Below, one piece after another: positions 1 to 12,723 of a stretch of DNA of 64,000 nucleotides (the stretch's first letter is position 1; each line of letters opens with the position of its first letter). Position numbers and translations under genes: made by a program. The DNA is taken from positions 62,001-126,000 of the forward strand of contig VWPU01012104.1 in assembly GCA_013398955.1 (NCBI GenBank), given 5' to 3'. Below the pieces are notes generated by a model. That model saw only the letters and a program-made list of their open reading frames with translations. It was not told where the DNA came from and did no database searches. Source of the stretch: Callaeas wilsoni (taxonomy: Eukaryota; Chordata; Aves; Passeriformes; Callaeidae).

Positions 1-3000
1 AATGCCCTCACGCACAGGGCAGGACATTGCTGCTGGACAGTACTTGGTGATGCACAATGTTACACCTCCCTGAAACAGCAGGATTTAATTTCCCTCGTGG
101 AACTGAGGAAGCAGTCATTATTTCTTTAGCTTACAAATATGTGTTAGGTCTCTGCACTCTTCTGCTGTTGACAAAGGTCTCGGATATTTTGGCTTAACTA
201 CAACTAAAGTGTGAGAACAACAAAAGACAAACACTAATTAGTATTCTTTTGACTGCTGTTCTGAAAGAATGGAGCTGTATTCTCAGCTCTTCTTAAGCTC
301 CAATGGAGATTAAAAGAAGGCAATGACTGTGAGAGAGGACAGAGAAAAGAGAAATGGAAACAAGGCAGATCCAGCCAATTTCTTCACAATGCAAATTTAT
401 GCAAAATAAACCTCAAAGAGAGACCTGCATTGAACCTACTCCATCTTTGCAGATTTCCTCCATGGCTTTTGCATAGGCTCTCACTCTTTGCTCGGAGAAA
501 AGCTGTTGTCCAGTTCCTCTTACTGGGCTGGTTTGTGGAGCAGAAAGTCCCATTGCAAAGTGGCACAAGGAACATGGATGATGTATCGTGCCGTGCAAGA
601 TACCAGTGGGATTAGCAACTTGCTGCAAGAGCACATTGTGTTGAATGAATAAGTTATACCTGCTTAAAAATGTAATGCGGTGCAACACTTTTAATTTGTA
701 AAAGCAGAGTTCAGATTCACATCTGCCTGTGGCTGCATTAGCTTGTGTGGCTGGCAGTGACACAACTGCTGAGGATAACTCCAGCAAGGTGCCTGATCTT
801 GGCACTGGAGGGCAGCTCAAACAAACTGTGGAGTTACCGGCTTTTTTCTTGGAGTTTTGTGTTAAAGGGACTTAGCAATCAAAGCTGTCATGCCCATTAC
901 AGCTGGAAACAGAGTATTTTCTTGTCCAAGTTGTTTCTCTTAAAAGAAATTGGGTCGACAGGAGGGAAACAGCTCTTTGGACTCTCCAGTAGTGAAGACA
1001 ACTTTTTCCTTGCTGGTAGAGGTTAGAGAAGCTGTAAAGCTTTTTCAGTTTCTGCTGAAATTTGGAACAAATTGCAACAGCTGTCAACAGGCTGAAGTCT
1101 GCAGAACGCAATAGATTCTACTGTACTTTGATGAAGTCCAGCTAAAGCCTAGGAAAGATGTAAAGTCCACTTACTCTGGCTGTGCTACCTCTGACTGTTT
1201 GTTGTTTTACTTTATTTCTAAGCCAAAAAATACTCATTTATCATGTGCAGGATGACTTTTTCTCTTCTAGTCCGCCATTTTGAAGAGAAACATGCACCTT
1301 TTGGATGCATTTCTCTTTCATTTACCTTAAAAAGAATACAAAATCCTTAGAAGAAATCAAAAAGTATGTCCTTTTCTACAAATCGTGTCATCTGGGATAA
1401 AATCCAAACCATATTCAGTCATCTCAAATTTTTACAAACATATACTGTCCTTGACAATATTCGTTTCTGTATGCTCTTTCCCTAATTCCTTGAACAAATA
1501 AACCAAGTAACCGACTAGTGGGTTGAGACTTTATTATCAGTATTATTAGCAGAGCTGACTCAAAAGAAACATACATGAGTTTGGCTTCATCAACCACCTA
1601 CATTTTACTGAAATACCGCAAGACATTAGTGAAGCTTTGTGTTCAGCAGGGACTCTACTTGCAAGGTATGAAAGAGGCGCATTGCCCTCATTTGTTCTTT
1701 TGGTCATATTTCAATCCTTTGAAATCCTTTTTCTAAGTCATTCCCAGGGAGGAATTAAAGGCTTGACTGCTTTGTGACTACTTCTGTTTTGTAAATTCTT
1801 AGGTGGATCGCCCCTTCTGACGGTTTTGGATTTTACTTGTGGTTGTTGAAAGGCATCAGGATTCACTCTGGGCTAGAGGATGTGTGATGGGTAGTCCATC
1901 ACTTTTGACTGACTGGCAGACTGATAGTAGTATTGCTCTGCAGTAGCTGTCACAGGTGTGTTTAGGATATCATGGCTTGTGAGGGTCAGCCCCTCCCAGT
2001 CCCAATATCACCCTGAATATCTCCTTGATACAGAAGAATCAGAACTGTCTGAGGACATTAAAGAGCAAACTGCCTGAAGAGACTTAGTAGCATACAAATG
2101 ATTAATGAAATTACTTATTTGGCACAACTGGCATTATTTTTTAGGTAATATACTCAGGAGGAAGTAAATCAGTAATGAGATTTAAGAAGTACAAAAGGAG
2201 ATTTCAGTATAATGAATTACATTCACAGAGGTGATACCAAATATCTATAGATATACCATGGAGGATTTTTGTATGAACCACAAATAACATACTCAGATTT
2301 TTAACTCTGTTTAGCACTGGATTGGTGCAGTACCTGTTGAAGATGGCATTAGTGCTTTGCATTACTCATCATTTACCCTGTTTCTGCAGGGAACTGAGAA
2401 AGTTTCCCCACTGTGTAAGAAATAGCAGGACTTCATTAGTTCTTTGATGGAGATGCAGAATTAGTTTGAATACAACTGTCTTCCCTATGATTAAATGACT
2501 AAAGGAGAAGGATAAAATGCTTATCTGATAGCATTTTACCATAGGCTAATTTCAGGTAAAGAAGATAAACCAGATTTATTTTATGAGAGTAGTCTGATGC
2601 TTGAAGAAGCTCTGGTGACAGCCCCAGAGCTTTTGTAAAGAGAGGCTGATTAAACATTTTGGTTTACACTGAACAGTTTAGGAACAGGTTTGCCTCTGCC
2701 ATTGCTGGCATCACTTTTACTGAGCTGGAGTAGGAGTGATCATATGGTTCATACTGCTTTTGCTTAATTGAAAGGAACTGAAAATATATCTTTTTGTTAG
2801 ATCAATATTAAGCTACAGTTTTGTTTAGGAAAAAGAACATTAAATAGGCATTGGATATTAGCACTGATGTAACCATGATCTAAATAGATGCATATGTTTA
2901 TAAACACACAAAACCTTATACTGAAATGACTGACATTTTTCCTTTTACTTACCAAAAAATGAAGGAAAACTCATAAGGTAACTACCACACACTAATTTAT

Positions 3001-6000
3001 GCACAGCAGCTTTTCAGGGTTGATCGAGTGTCTGAAATTACCTGTGTGCTTGAGTCAGCTGGAAGTTTTACTTGAATATTGTCTGACAGATTTCTTAATG
3101 CCAAAGTTTTCAAACAGAGGAAAGGAGTGTTAAAAAGCTAAAAGTGTTTTATGAGATGCCCTGGGGAAACCTTCTTACTCATAACTTTGCTTGAATTTCA
3201 TGTGCTGGAGTTGCTTTTTAAATTTTCTAGGTTTTGTGTTTGGTTCAATTCTGGTAGCTGTAACCTCCTGCCTTAGCAGTGCTCTCTGTGTCTCATGGAG
3301 AATAGTGGCCAAAGGTGAGTTCACTGGGCATCTTGCTGTTTCCTGATAACTTATCTGAAATGTTATGGGCATATTCCAGGATTTCATCTTTTTCCTTTAT
3401 GACAGTGATTAGTTTTCCGGATTTATTTCTTAATTTGTCATGCTACCAATTTCTGTTTCTTAAAATAATCGTTCTGTTGCAATGCTTCTAATTTCAGTGA
3501 TTATTACAGCTCATCTGTGTAGAAAAGTAGTGGCAGAATTCCAAACTAAGGAGTCTTCAATTTAAAGTGCCAGAGTTAGTACAGAATAGCATATTCCTGG
3601 TCAATGTTACTGAGCACAATGCCTCTCCATTTTGGCCTCCAGATCATAAATGTGCACTGCTTGTCTGGCAACTGAGCTGTGGTTTCTCTTAATCTAGTTC
3701 TAAAAGCATGGCATTTTTCCCTTGAAAAAGGAGGAGAAAGCAGCTTGCTGGAGACATGGCATAGAGCTTTTTAGACCAACAGAGAGTTTTTACCCCATGA
3801 CACCAAAGGAGACACAGAACTATTATGTCCTAGATAGCCTGGATGCTTCAGCAAGTGGAAAAACACCTTGACATTGTTAAATATGAGTGAGGAGTGGGTG
3901 AGTTATGATTTCTGGGGACTCTTGAGTGAGTTCTACTAAAACCTAGGTATTTTAAAATCTATTTCATTAGAAATAGTCATCTTTGTCACTTAGAAGGCAA
4001 GTACATTTTTCTTGCAAAACGATGTTCTGACTTTTGGCAAAATATTGAAGAAGGCCTGTAGCTACATATCAATGCCCATGGTAATACAGTAGGTTGGTTT
4101 GGACTTTGGTTTTTACCCTGCTCCTAGATTTACAGTGTTAAAAACCTGTAAAAATCTGTTGTTTTTTTTCCCTGGCAATTCAAATTGAAATGCATAGATG
4201 AAACTGAATTGAAGTAAAATTTGCATTGAAGGAAAAGATTTCATTCCATAACTTAAAAGAAGCAGCACAGAAGAACCAGCCATACAGTTTTGCCTAACAA
4301 TATAATTATTGCCACGTTAGATTGCTCCAGAATGCTGTATTAGCGTCTGAATTTTGGAGTGCCTGTCATCTATTTCCTTCAGTTAGTGGCAAAGTTTAAG
4401 ACGCAAAATTAGCTTTCCTGTTGCTCTTCCCACTATCTTGCTATTTGGTATAGCTTTGATCTGCAACAACTAATTATAGTTCTTTAAAGACATTTAGGAA
4501 TTCTTCTTCCAAGTTTTGTTGTTTGCATTTCCCCCAGAATGTCAAGTATTACCTTGTGAGGATAGTTTGACATTTCTGCAGCTGCACTCCATCCCAGTAT
4601 GTTTTGCTCATGACCAGATTTAGTAAATTTCCTATGTTCTTTATCCAGAAAGAAAATAGATTTATTGGACATAATTAGTTTGTGTTATATCATGGCTGCT
4701 TATCACTCTTACCTTTGTCATCACAGAGGTTGTTTGTAGTTTTTGTTATCTAAATATTTGTGGCATTCCTTTAGTAATTATACATGCCAGCATTTACAGC
4801 TGCTCTCCATTAAAATGAGCCTAACTGCTCTGCAGCTATTTTTTCATCATTTGAGAAAAAATTGGCTTGTGATTTGTTAGGGGGCTCAACTCATTTGGCA
4901 TCCTAGCAAGTGTGTTATGTTGCTCTTTGGATACTCCAGAGTGTCAATGGAGGAACATTCGGTGTGTTAGCAAGGATATGCCTGCTGAATGGCAGGCTGG
5001 ATCAAGCAGACAAAGGAGGGCTGTGTTTCTACTGCTCCCTGTCCTGCTAATCATAAGTGCACCTAAGAAGTGTGGGATGTAATTGTTGGTGGGATGTATG
5101 TTGTCTGCATAACTAAAACATAAAGTTGAGCTTATTCAGACTTCCTGACTTACAAGGGTTTTTTCCCCATATAGCTGTCTGCTCATTATCAGTACTGAGT
5201 AAAGAATTCCCAGCAAATGCAGCCAATTCTATGAATCTCAGCTTTATTGCAAAGGTAAATAAATCTGGGAGAGGTATTGTAAAGGATTAGCAGTGGAGTA
5301 TATTGCAGTTATAAATAGTCACCAGGGTTCACGATTGTGAGCTGCATTTACACACCTTTCCTCCCAGTGACAGAAATAAATTGAAAGGTGACAGGAAGGT
5401 GATGGATGAAGAATTGATGGATGCAACTGTCCTCTCTTGGCTTCTTTAAAAAAGGGAAAGCACTGTTTTGTAATACTGTCATGCACAAAGCCAGTACCTT
5501 TCCTGAGCACCATGGAAAAGGTAGCACAGAATTCAGCTTGGTATTTGCAGTTCTGGAGCTTGGGGGTCAGTCACTGCTTCATTAGTTCATGTGTAGGAGT
5601 GATAATTCAGGGCAGAAAGCAGATTAGCTTCTATTAATTACTGTAAATCCCTTACAGCATCTTCTGTGGCAGAATTAATTAATAAGCAATTAGTTGCTGC
5701 TGGAAGCAACTGGGATTTCAAATATATAAAGAAGTACTGATGAGTCAGAACTGTATCACATTAGCTTTGTATGAATGTTGAGGTTGAGGATGACCGTGAA
5801 ATTGTGACAGTGACAAAATCCCACCAGCCATCTAGACAACTGCCATTTCAGACTGGTGTTTGTAAGATCTGAAATATTTTTAATTCTCCTTAATTCCTAT
5901 TCAGAACCAGTGCTGAAGGGATGAGTTTGTATTCAAGGGCGTGCTCCTCAGCTGTCTGCTGGAACGGTTTTGCTGAATGACTTATTTGGGCTAATGTAAT

Positions 6001-8729
6001 TAAGCTTCTATCCGAGCCAAGCCCATACCTGTGTACGTGTGCTGCAGTGCTCCTGGGCACGCTGTCCTTGCTCTCGGTGCACACAGATGGCAGGGCAGGG
6101 CTGGTGCTGCATCCCCAAGCAGCTTTGTGCGGCACGAGCGAGGCTCTATAAGCAGTAGTTGACGCAGAGGGTCTGCTGATTACAAAATGCTTTTGACAAG
6201 AAAATTGAAAATGTTAACGTGGTGTAACACTGTGAAAGCAGATACTCTGTCTTACATGCACATTCAAAATTTCAGGCTTGAGGAGGGAAGGTTCTTTCTA
6301 CTCTCTCAGGTATCTAAGGGGAGGATATGGATAAGACAGGAACAGAGTCATCTTAGGGTTGCATGATAACAGCACAAGAGGCAGAAGTCACAAGTTGCAA
6401 AAAGGGAATATGCAATTAAATTTCATGGAAAAATGTTTCAGAACGGATTGGCCAGAGAGGTTGTGGAGCTCTGCTGACAAAACCCTGAGCAACCTAAACT
6501 CGTGGTGGTGGCACTCGGAGAAGATGAGAGACCCTTCTGACGTAAATTGTCGTCTGTAGTCCTAGACTACTTTCCTTGCATGGTGTCCTTCATGAAGAGG
6601 TTACTTCAGACTGGATTTGTTGGTTAGCATTGTAAGGTTTCAGTTTCAGCAGAGAGAAATCCAGTGCAGGCAGATTGTGTTACACCGTGATGCAAGTCAA
6701 AGTGCTGTAAGCAGAGGCAGGTAGAGGATTCACTTCCAAAGCATATATTTTCATTTTTAAAGGGACTTTTTTTTTAAACTCTCCCTTATGCATTTTGTCA
6801 AGTACATCCAGCATGAACTAGATAAGTAACTCTTACACATGCTCAGATCTATTGTTTAAAATGAGTCACAGGTGAAAAACTTGTTGCAGAACAGCTCTGT
6901 GTAACAGTCTGGAAGAGTCAGCAGTCTGGAGCAGATTGGAAAAGCTTCAATTTGCTTCTCATGCTCATATGTTTTCATGGTCTCTGGTGATGTGATAGAT
7001 TTTTGGTTTCTGAGATTTGAATTTAGCTTTTAGATTTACTTGAACTGCTGGAACAATGAAATGTGGTTGTGTGGTGAAGCTTGCAGCTGAGTATGGCAGA
7101 TAAAAGGCTTATCTCTCTTCTAGCGTGTTGTTCAACATTTTTAAAAGTTGCTTCTAATTTCAAATGGAAACAATATAGAAAAGATTAGCTTTGTCTTAAC
7201 AAATGCAAGAAAACAGTACAAATTATATGCAAAGGCATCCAGGCTGAAACTCTTACTTGTACCTCAGAGGTGCATGCAATGTAAGGATGTTGACACACTG
7301 TTCAATTTTCTTCTTTATTCTGGCCCAAATATCTGCTGTTTAGACTTTTAATTTCATCTTTGTCTCCTTTTCTGTTTTCATTCTCATTTTCTTTTTTTCC
7401 TTTGCACATACCATTTTCTTATACCCTGTCCCCAGCTATGTCTCTGCCTATCCTGCAGGTCTTTTTCCTCCCTTCCCTTCCTTATTTCCTTTTTGTTACC
7501 TTTTTTCTGATATCTTCTCTGCCACCCTCAGCATTAGTCATGCACAATCTCGCTTTCATTTTGACCCTTAGTTATTGTTATAAAATTGTGTATTCTCTTT
7601 ATTCCATTTTCAAGCATGGAAGGATGTGATTTTGCTTCTGCAGAGAAGTCCCCAGCAGTTCACTGAAATGGCTCTTTGCCAAAGGTAATGATCATACAGA
7701 GCCTCCACCTCCAGGGTAGCACTGAAATAGGAACAAGCTCATAACTGGGTCCAGGTCCCGGGGCTCTGCGGAGATTTAGGGATCTTTGGAGCAAATTGTG
7801 AAATTTGTGTTGTTGGGCTTTCCTGAGCATGTCGTTGCCACTCAGCAAAGCACTATGCTGGTGCCTCTGTAGGCTTTCTCTTGTGCCAGTCAAGGGTGAC
7901 CTGTTCTAGAGGTCCTTTCCAAAGCAGATTGCTCTTTCTTGTCACCTCCAATTAGTGCAATATGAAAAGATGTTTCTTCAGTCTTCTGTCTGCCACTGAT
8001 TGATTCTGGTCAATGGCAGTATCTTGAAAGTTTCATTGCTCAGCTTCATTTTTGCAGGTTAACTTAATTCTGTAAATCACTGCTTCCCCTGTCCCCCCAG
8101 TTTTTCATTATCTGATACTTTTTGCTTGGGGCAGTTATCTACATGACAGATCAGCAGTAGACCTTAAGTGAGTTATGGCTTTGACTCCCGAATGTGGTGC
8201 TTAGAAATATGGAAGCAGAGAGGCACAATGTGTTCAGCTCCTGGTTTTCTGGCAGGTGTTACAGCCATGGTGTGGGCTGAGTCAGCGTCAGGTCCAGAGC
8301 CAATACAGTGATATTGAAACATTGCTGGAATTCTATCAACAGTGCTTGTCATTTTCTTTGTGAGTTATATGGCTTTGTATGCTAGAAAACCTTCTAGCTT
8401 TTGACTTGAATTTCACATATTAAAAGGAGAAATTGAAGAAATGTTTTATTTCCCAAGTTGCCTTTCTTTTTTACAGTAAAATCAATGGTGGAGTGAACAC
8501 AATCTACCTCTTTTTCCTCTGCTGTCTGCCAATGATGCATCAAGTTACAGGGGTTGAATTTAAGAGCAGTTCGTGGTGGCATTCAGCCAACTCAGTGAGA
8601 GAGGCTGCCTGCAGAATTCTGTTGCTAATGAAATGGCCCATTTCATTGATGGGTATTGATCAGCATTGGTGTGTGTTTCTGGGACTTATTGCACAGAAAG
8701 GGTCATAGGGAAGGAAACAAGCTGTACAC
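1..8729. other. Intronic stretch, no gene seen
   Basis: AT-rich unique-looking sequence with no recognisable exon, RNA gene or mobile element. The only notable local features are a homeodomain-motif cluster at 5671-5693, a CpG-enriched patch at about 6010-6170 and pyrimidine-rich sequence at 7360-7520, which yields low-complexity Phe/Ser/Leu open frames of no likely meaning. Confidence 0.6.
5671..5720. promoter_or_regulatory. Candidate homeodomain-site cluster
   Basis: The stretch contains AATTAATTAATAAGCAATTAG, i.e. overlapping TAATTA-type cores followed by a CAATTAG core within about 22 bases. Such clusters are typical of homeodomain binding sites in developmental enhancers, but they also arise by chance in AT-rich introns. 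Conservation across birds is not known here. Confidence 0.2.
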
Positions 8730-9806
8730 TGTGGTGGATTGACCTTGGTGTCCACCAAAGCCACTCTCTTGCTTCCCCTTCTCAGCTGATAGGGAAGAAA
8801 ATTTAACAAAAGGCTTGTGGGTCAAGATAGGGGGTGGGAGAGGTCACTCAGCAATTACTGTCACATGGGCAAAACAGATTTGACTAGGGGAAAAATTAAT
8901 TCAATTTATTACCAAACAAATCAGAGTAGGGTAATGAGAGATAAGTCTTAAAAACACCTTCTCCCCATCTGTCTGTTCTTCACTCCTGATTTTTCTACCT
9001 CCTCCCAAGAAGCAGTGCGGGTGGATGCAGAATGGGGGATGTGGTCAGTTCCTCACATGTTGTCTCTGCACTCCTTCTTCCTCCAGGGGAGGACTCCTCA
9101 CATCCTTCCTCTGCTCCAGCATGGGGGCCTTCCCATGGGTGACAGTCCTCCATGAACTTCTCCAATGTGAGTCCTTCCCATGGGCTACAGTTCTTCATGA
9201 ACTGCTCCAGTCTGGGTCTCTCTCAGGGAGTGCAGTCCTTCAGGAACAGACTGCTCCAGCCTGTGGATCCTGTGGGTTCCCCGTGGTGTCCCTTTGGTGT
9301 CACAAGTTGCCTGAAAATCTACTCCAGCATGGGCTCCTCCCTCCATCAGACCATGGATCCTTTCAGGAGCCTGTGCTAATGTGGTCTTCCCATGGGGTCA
9401 CAGCCTCCTTTGGGCATCCGCTTGCTCTGGCATGGGATCCGCCATGGGCTGGAGGTGGATCTCTCTTCCTGCATGGACCTCCATGGGCTGCGAGGGCACA
9501 GCTGCCTCACCATCGCCTTCACCATGTTCTGCAGGGGAATCTGCTCCAGTGTTTGGAGCACCTCCTTCCCCTCCTTCTGCACTGACCTTGGGGTCTCCTG
9601 GGCTGTTGTTCTCCCTTATTTTCATTCCTCTCTGTCAACTGCAATTGTGCAGATTTTTTCCCCCTCCTTAACTGTGTGATCCCAGAGGTGCAGCCACTGT
9701 CTTGGAGCTGGCTGGCATTGACTCCACTGGACACAGGGGAAGCTTCTCACAGAAGTCACCCCTGTAGCCCACTGCTACCAAAACCTGGCCATGCAAGCCC
9801 AACACA
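8730..9806 (-). mobile_element. Avian endogenous-retrovirus solo LTR, ~1.08 kb, antisense to HHAT
   Basis: Read on the minus strand, the block begins TGTGTTGGGCTTGCATGGCC (from 9806 downward) and ends in ATCCACCACA (8730), giving TG...CA ends. It carries an AATAAA signal at 8910-8905 near its 3' part. The overall order is one I recognise from bird genomes: a short unique 5' part, a long GC-rich repetitive middle, then a polyadenylation signal and terminal CCACCACA. No gag, pol or env remnant flanks it, so I read it as a solo LTR. I saw no clear target-site duplication; TACAC precedes 8730 and recurs at 9814-9818, eight bases beyond the apparent end, which is not convincing. Open frames on both strands across 9025-9734 are products of its repeats, not host genes. 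The family is probably ERVL-like, but I cannot fix the exact subfamily. Confidence 0.8.
9098..9560. repeat. Degenerate minisatellite inside the LTR
   Basis: CTGCTCCAG or a close variant recurs at about 9111, 9202, 9251, 9320, 9421 (degenerate) and 9541, each followed by a short CATGGG- or CTGGG-like stretch and a cctTCCCATGGG or CAGTCCTTCAGGAAC module. Spacing is roughly 45-120 bases. The units are diverged, so this is an old internal expansion of the LTR and not a fresh tandem array. Confidence 0.7.
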
Positions 9807-12310
9807 CAACATCTACACCCAGTACACCTTGAGTTTGCATCTTGGGCTTGTGCAGACTTTGCTGTAAGGGCTGAAGCAGCGTAAGAAGTTATGAGACAAG
9901 GAAAAGCTAAATGCAGGTCTGTTATGCTAGGCAGTGACAACTCCTAATGTTCATATCAAGTCAAGTGCTGAGGACAAGGAGAGAAATGGTGGCACAGAGG
10001 AAGGTGCAGGGCAAGCAAGTGACCCTTGGGTCCTATAAAGGAAGGTGCTGAGGGAAAGCAGTGACACCTCGTGTTTCAATACTATTACGTCTGTATTGTT
10101 GTAAGTAACTTGCAGGAATGCTGCGTTTCTGTGCTTAGAATCAGTAGAATGGAAGCTCACTGTACTGCAGGACTGCAGTGCATGACATCACCCTGGAAAC
10201 ATTTCTTTGAGCTCCCATGAGCTACAAGTGCAAGGTCATAAGGGTTGTTCCATAGTCCTGTGTCTGATAGAGGAGATGAGTGTTGTAGAACTTGTTTCTT
10301 CTTTGTAGAAGAGCAACTAAAAAATGTATTGACAGTGTGTATGCAGCACATGGGCAAGGGACTGGGCATCTTCATCCTCAAATGAGACTCAAACTGCAGA
10401 AGCTACAGATAAGGACAAATGGAATGCTTGGAAGCACTGGTGACTGTTTTAGTGGCTGGTACCCAGGCAGAAGAGTTAGATCCATAAACTCAGAGTTCAA
10501 AGAGTTACTCATTTATTACAGAATTCAGCAAGTTATTGGGTAAAATAGAACAAGGCCACACGATATTCAGGATATTGAATCCAATTTATCCAGCTGATAA
10601 AAAGCCAGGAAAATAGGACCTCACTGTAGCACCTCACTAATAAATCTATTCTGAGAGAAAGAGCAGGAGCCACAGGAGTTTTTTTGCTGAGAGCCACTGG
10701 ATTTGGTACATGGAAATTAGTGAGATTCTGCTCATGCTGCTATCGAGTGACAAAAACGCGTCTTTCATGTAGGTAAAATAAGGCCGTGCTTTGTAGTATT
10801 TCTGTGTGATGATGGGCTCCCTGCTTCTCTTTACTCTGCTGTGTTTGAGCTAGTTATAATTATCAGTGACACACATTTGGCAGGCAGTGATGGGCAGGTG
10901 GCCATGCCACTTAGCAGAGCTGGAGCTTAGGAAGCAGTGAGTCCTGGCCTAGCCCTTCTCTGCCAGCTCAGGTGTAGCAGCTGACCCTGCTGAAACCCTC
11001 GCTCTCCCAGCATTTGATTTTTGTGTGTGAATTGTACTGGTGAGCCAGACTTTGTGTCTTTTTTTATAGTATTTGACAATGGCTTTCCAATAACATTCAG
11101 CACATCTCTCTATTTGAGCAAAACCAGGCTTTGGGAAGACAATAGCTGTGTCATGATGTGCAGAGGAGTTTATCAGCTGGGCTAGTTCTATTTTCGTGAT
11201 GTCCCTCATTAACTCCATTACTTCTTGTTGCCATATAGTTTTATTAGAGGACAGTAGGGAACATTATAGTTTATTAAATCCGGTACAGTACTAGTCAAAT
11301 TTGAATAAACTTTAGTTAATTATAAATTCACTTGGAAACTTGATGTGATGTAAAACAGAATTACACAATTCCCCTTCCTCTGTTGTTTTTAAGTGTTTTT
11401 CTACTAGTCTGGTTTTCCTGAAGAACAGCCTCTCCTTTTTATGTTGTTTTAACTTTCCAAAGTAGCTCCCTTGTATTTTCAGAGCAGTGATTCAAAATAA
11501 AGACTAAAATTGCAGGAATTATTTCAAATATCTGAGACAGTCTCTGTCTATCTTCCCCCCTTACTTGAGAAAGCACTAAATGTTAAATTATAATAGTAAA
11601 TGTTAAATGGAAAAAAGTCACAAAAGAACTGATTTGGTCACAAATTAAGACATCTCATGTTACAGTGAACTGCAAACAGATTTCATGTGGATCTCCTCCT
11701 CCTATAAATATCGAAATACCAAAAGTCTGATTGCACAAGATGTATTAATGTCTTGAAAATAATTTTAGAGCTTTGTTTCACTAGCATTTTCTATCATAAT
11801 TTTGATTTCTTGGCCATTGGCTACAGTCCAATTGTGTTTAAGGTAGCTTTCAATAAATATGACGGCTGAATGCAAACTCTAGTTTCAGTGAAAAGCTGAG
11901 TTTTTTATGCAACTCCAGCACCTATGCCTTTTTTAAAATCTAGTTTGCCCAAGATAGGAATTTTGATTTCTATAGCTTCAGCTAGAAGTTGAGCATTACT
12001 GTTTGTTTTGTCTTCATAGCTGAGCTGATTTTCAGCTCAAGAAGTAAAGTAGAAAGTTGAAGGTGGGAGTAATCATATTGGGAGTACTTAAACAAACTTG
12101 CAGAGGCCATAGGAGAAATGTATTTCTTTAAGTTCTCATTTTCCTAAGTACTTTTTTAGGTTTTTTTAAGTTCTTAGTGCTATTTTTAGAGCAGTAGGGT
12201 TTCTTCGTTTTGGATTTAGTTTTGGGTCTTTTTTTATAGGACAATTATGACCTGCAAATTTTGCTTTTCCAAAAAATGTTTTGGTTTTTTTTTAATCTGG
12301 TCATTTCATT
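9807..12310. other. Intronic stretch, no gene seen
   Basis: No exon, RNA gene or clear transposon was recognised. The sequence is AT-rich toward 11200-12300, with runs of T near 12160-12300. Open frames are below 95 codons and have no family resemblance. Confidence 0.55.
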
Positions 12311-12723
12311 ACGTCCACATAAATGACATCTGTAACTCTTCCCTTGTCCACTGCCATAGTCACTCCACCACAGAGGGCCACTAGGCTGGTCAGGCAGGAC
12401 TTGCCCTTGGTGAAGCTCTGCTCGCTGTCTCGAATCACTCCCTGTCCTCCATGTGCCTTAGCAGAGCTCCTCAGAGGATCTGTTCCAGGATCTTCCCAGG
12501 CACAGAGGTGAGGCTGACAGGTTGCTAGTTCCCAGGTTCCTCCTTTCTACCCATTTTAAATCTAGATATGGTGTTTCCCTTTTTCCAGTCACCAGGAACT
12601 TAACCTGATTGCCATGACTTCTCAGATACCATGGAGAGTGGCTTGGCAACTACATCAACCAGTCCCTAGGACTCTGGGTTGCATCTCGTCAGCTTCCATA
12701 GACTTATGCATATTCAAGTTCCT
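12311..12723 (-). mobile_element. Degraded CR1 LINE fragment (reverse-transcriptase region)
   Basis: The minus strand translates, with stops, as a CR1 ORF2 reverse-transcriptase remnant. In order it shows PLSMVSEKSW, VPGDWKKGNT, then after an in-frame stop [17 protein letters not shown], and finally [14 protein letters not shown], which corresponds to the YLDFSKAFD region of the RT core. The upstream end (12660-12723) corresponds to the KSMGPDGMHPRVL region in degraded form. Frame breaks and stops show it is inactive and old. The 3' half of the element is not contiguous with it. Confidence 0.85.

Noticed and set aside
7360..7629. 89-codon Phe/Ser/Leu-rich open frame resembling a membrane protein
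   Set aside because: It is the translation of a pyrimidine-rich tract and not a conserved membrane protein.
9025..9734. Up to 186-codon open frames on both strands
   Set aside because: They fall wholly inside the LTR and reflect its repeated GC-rich units.
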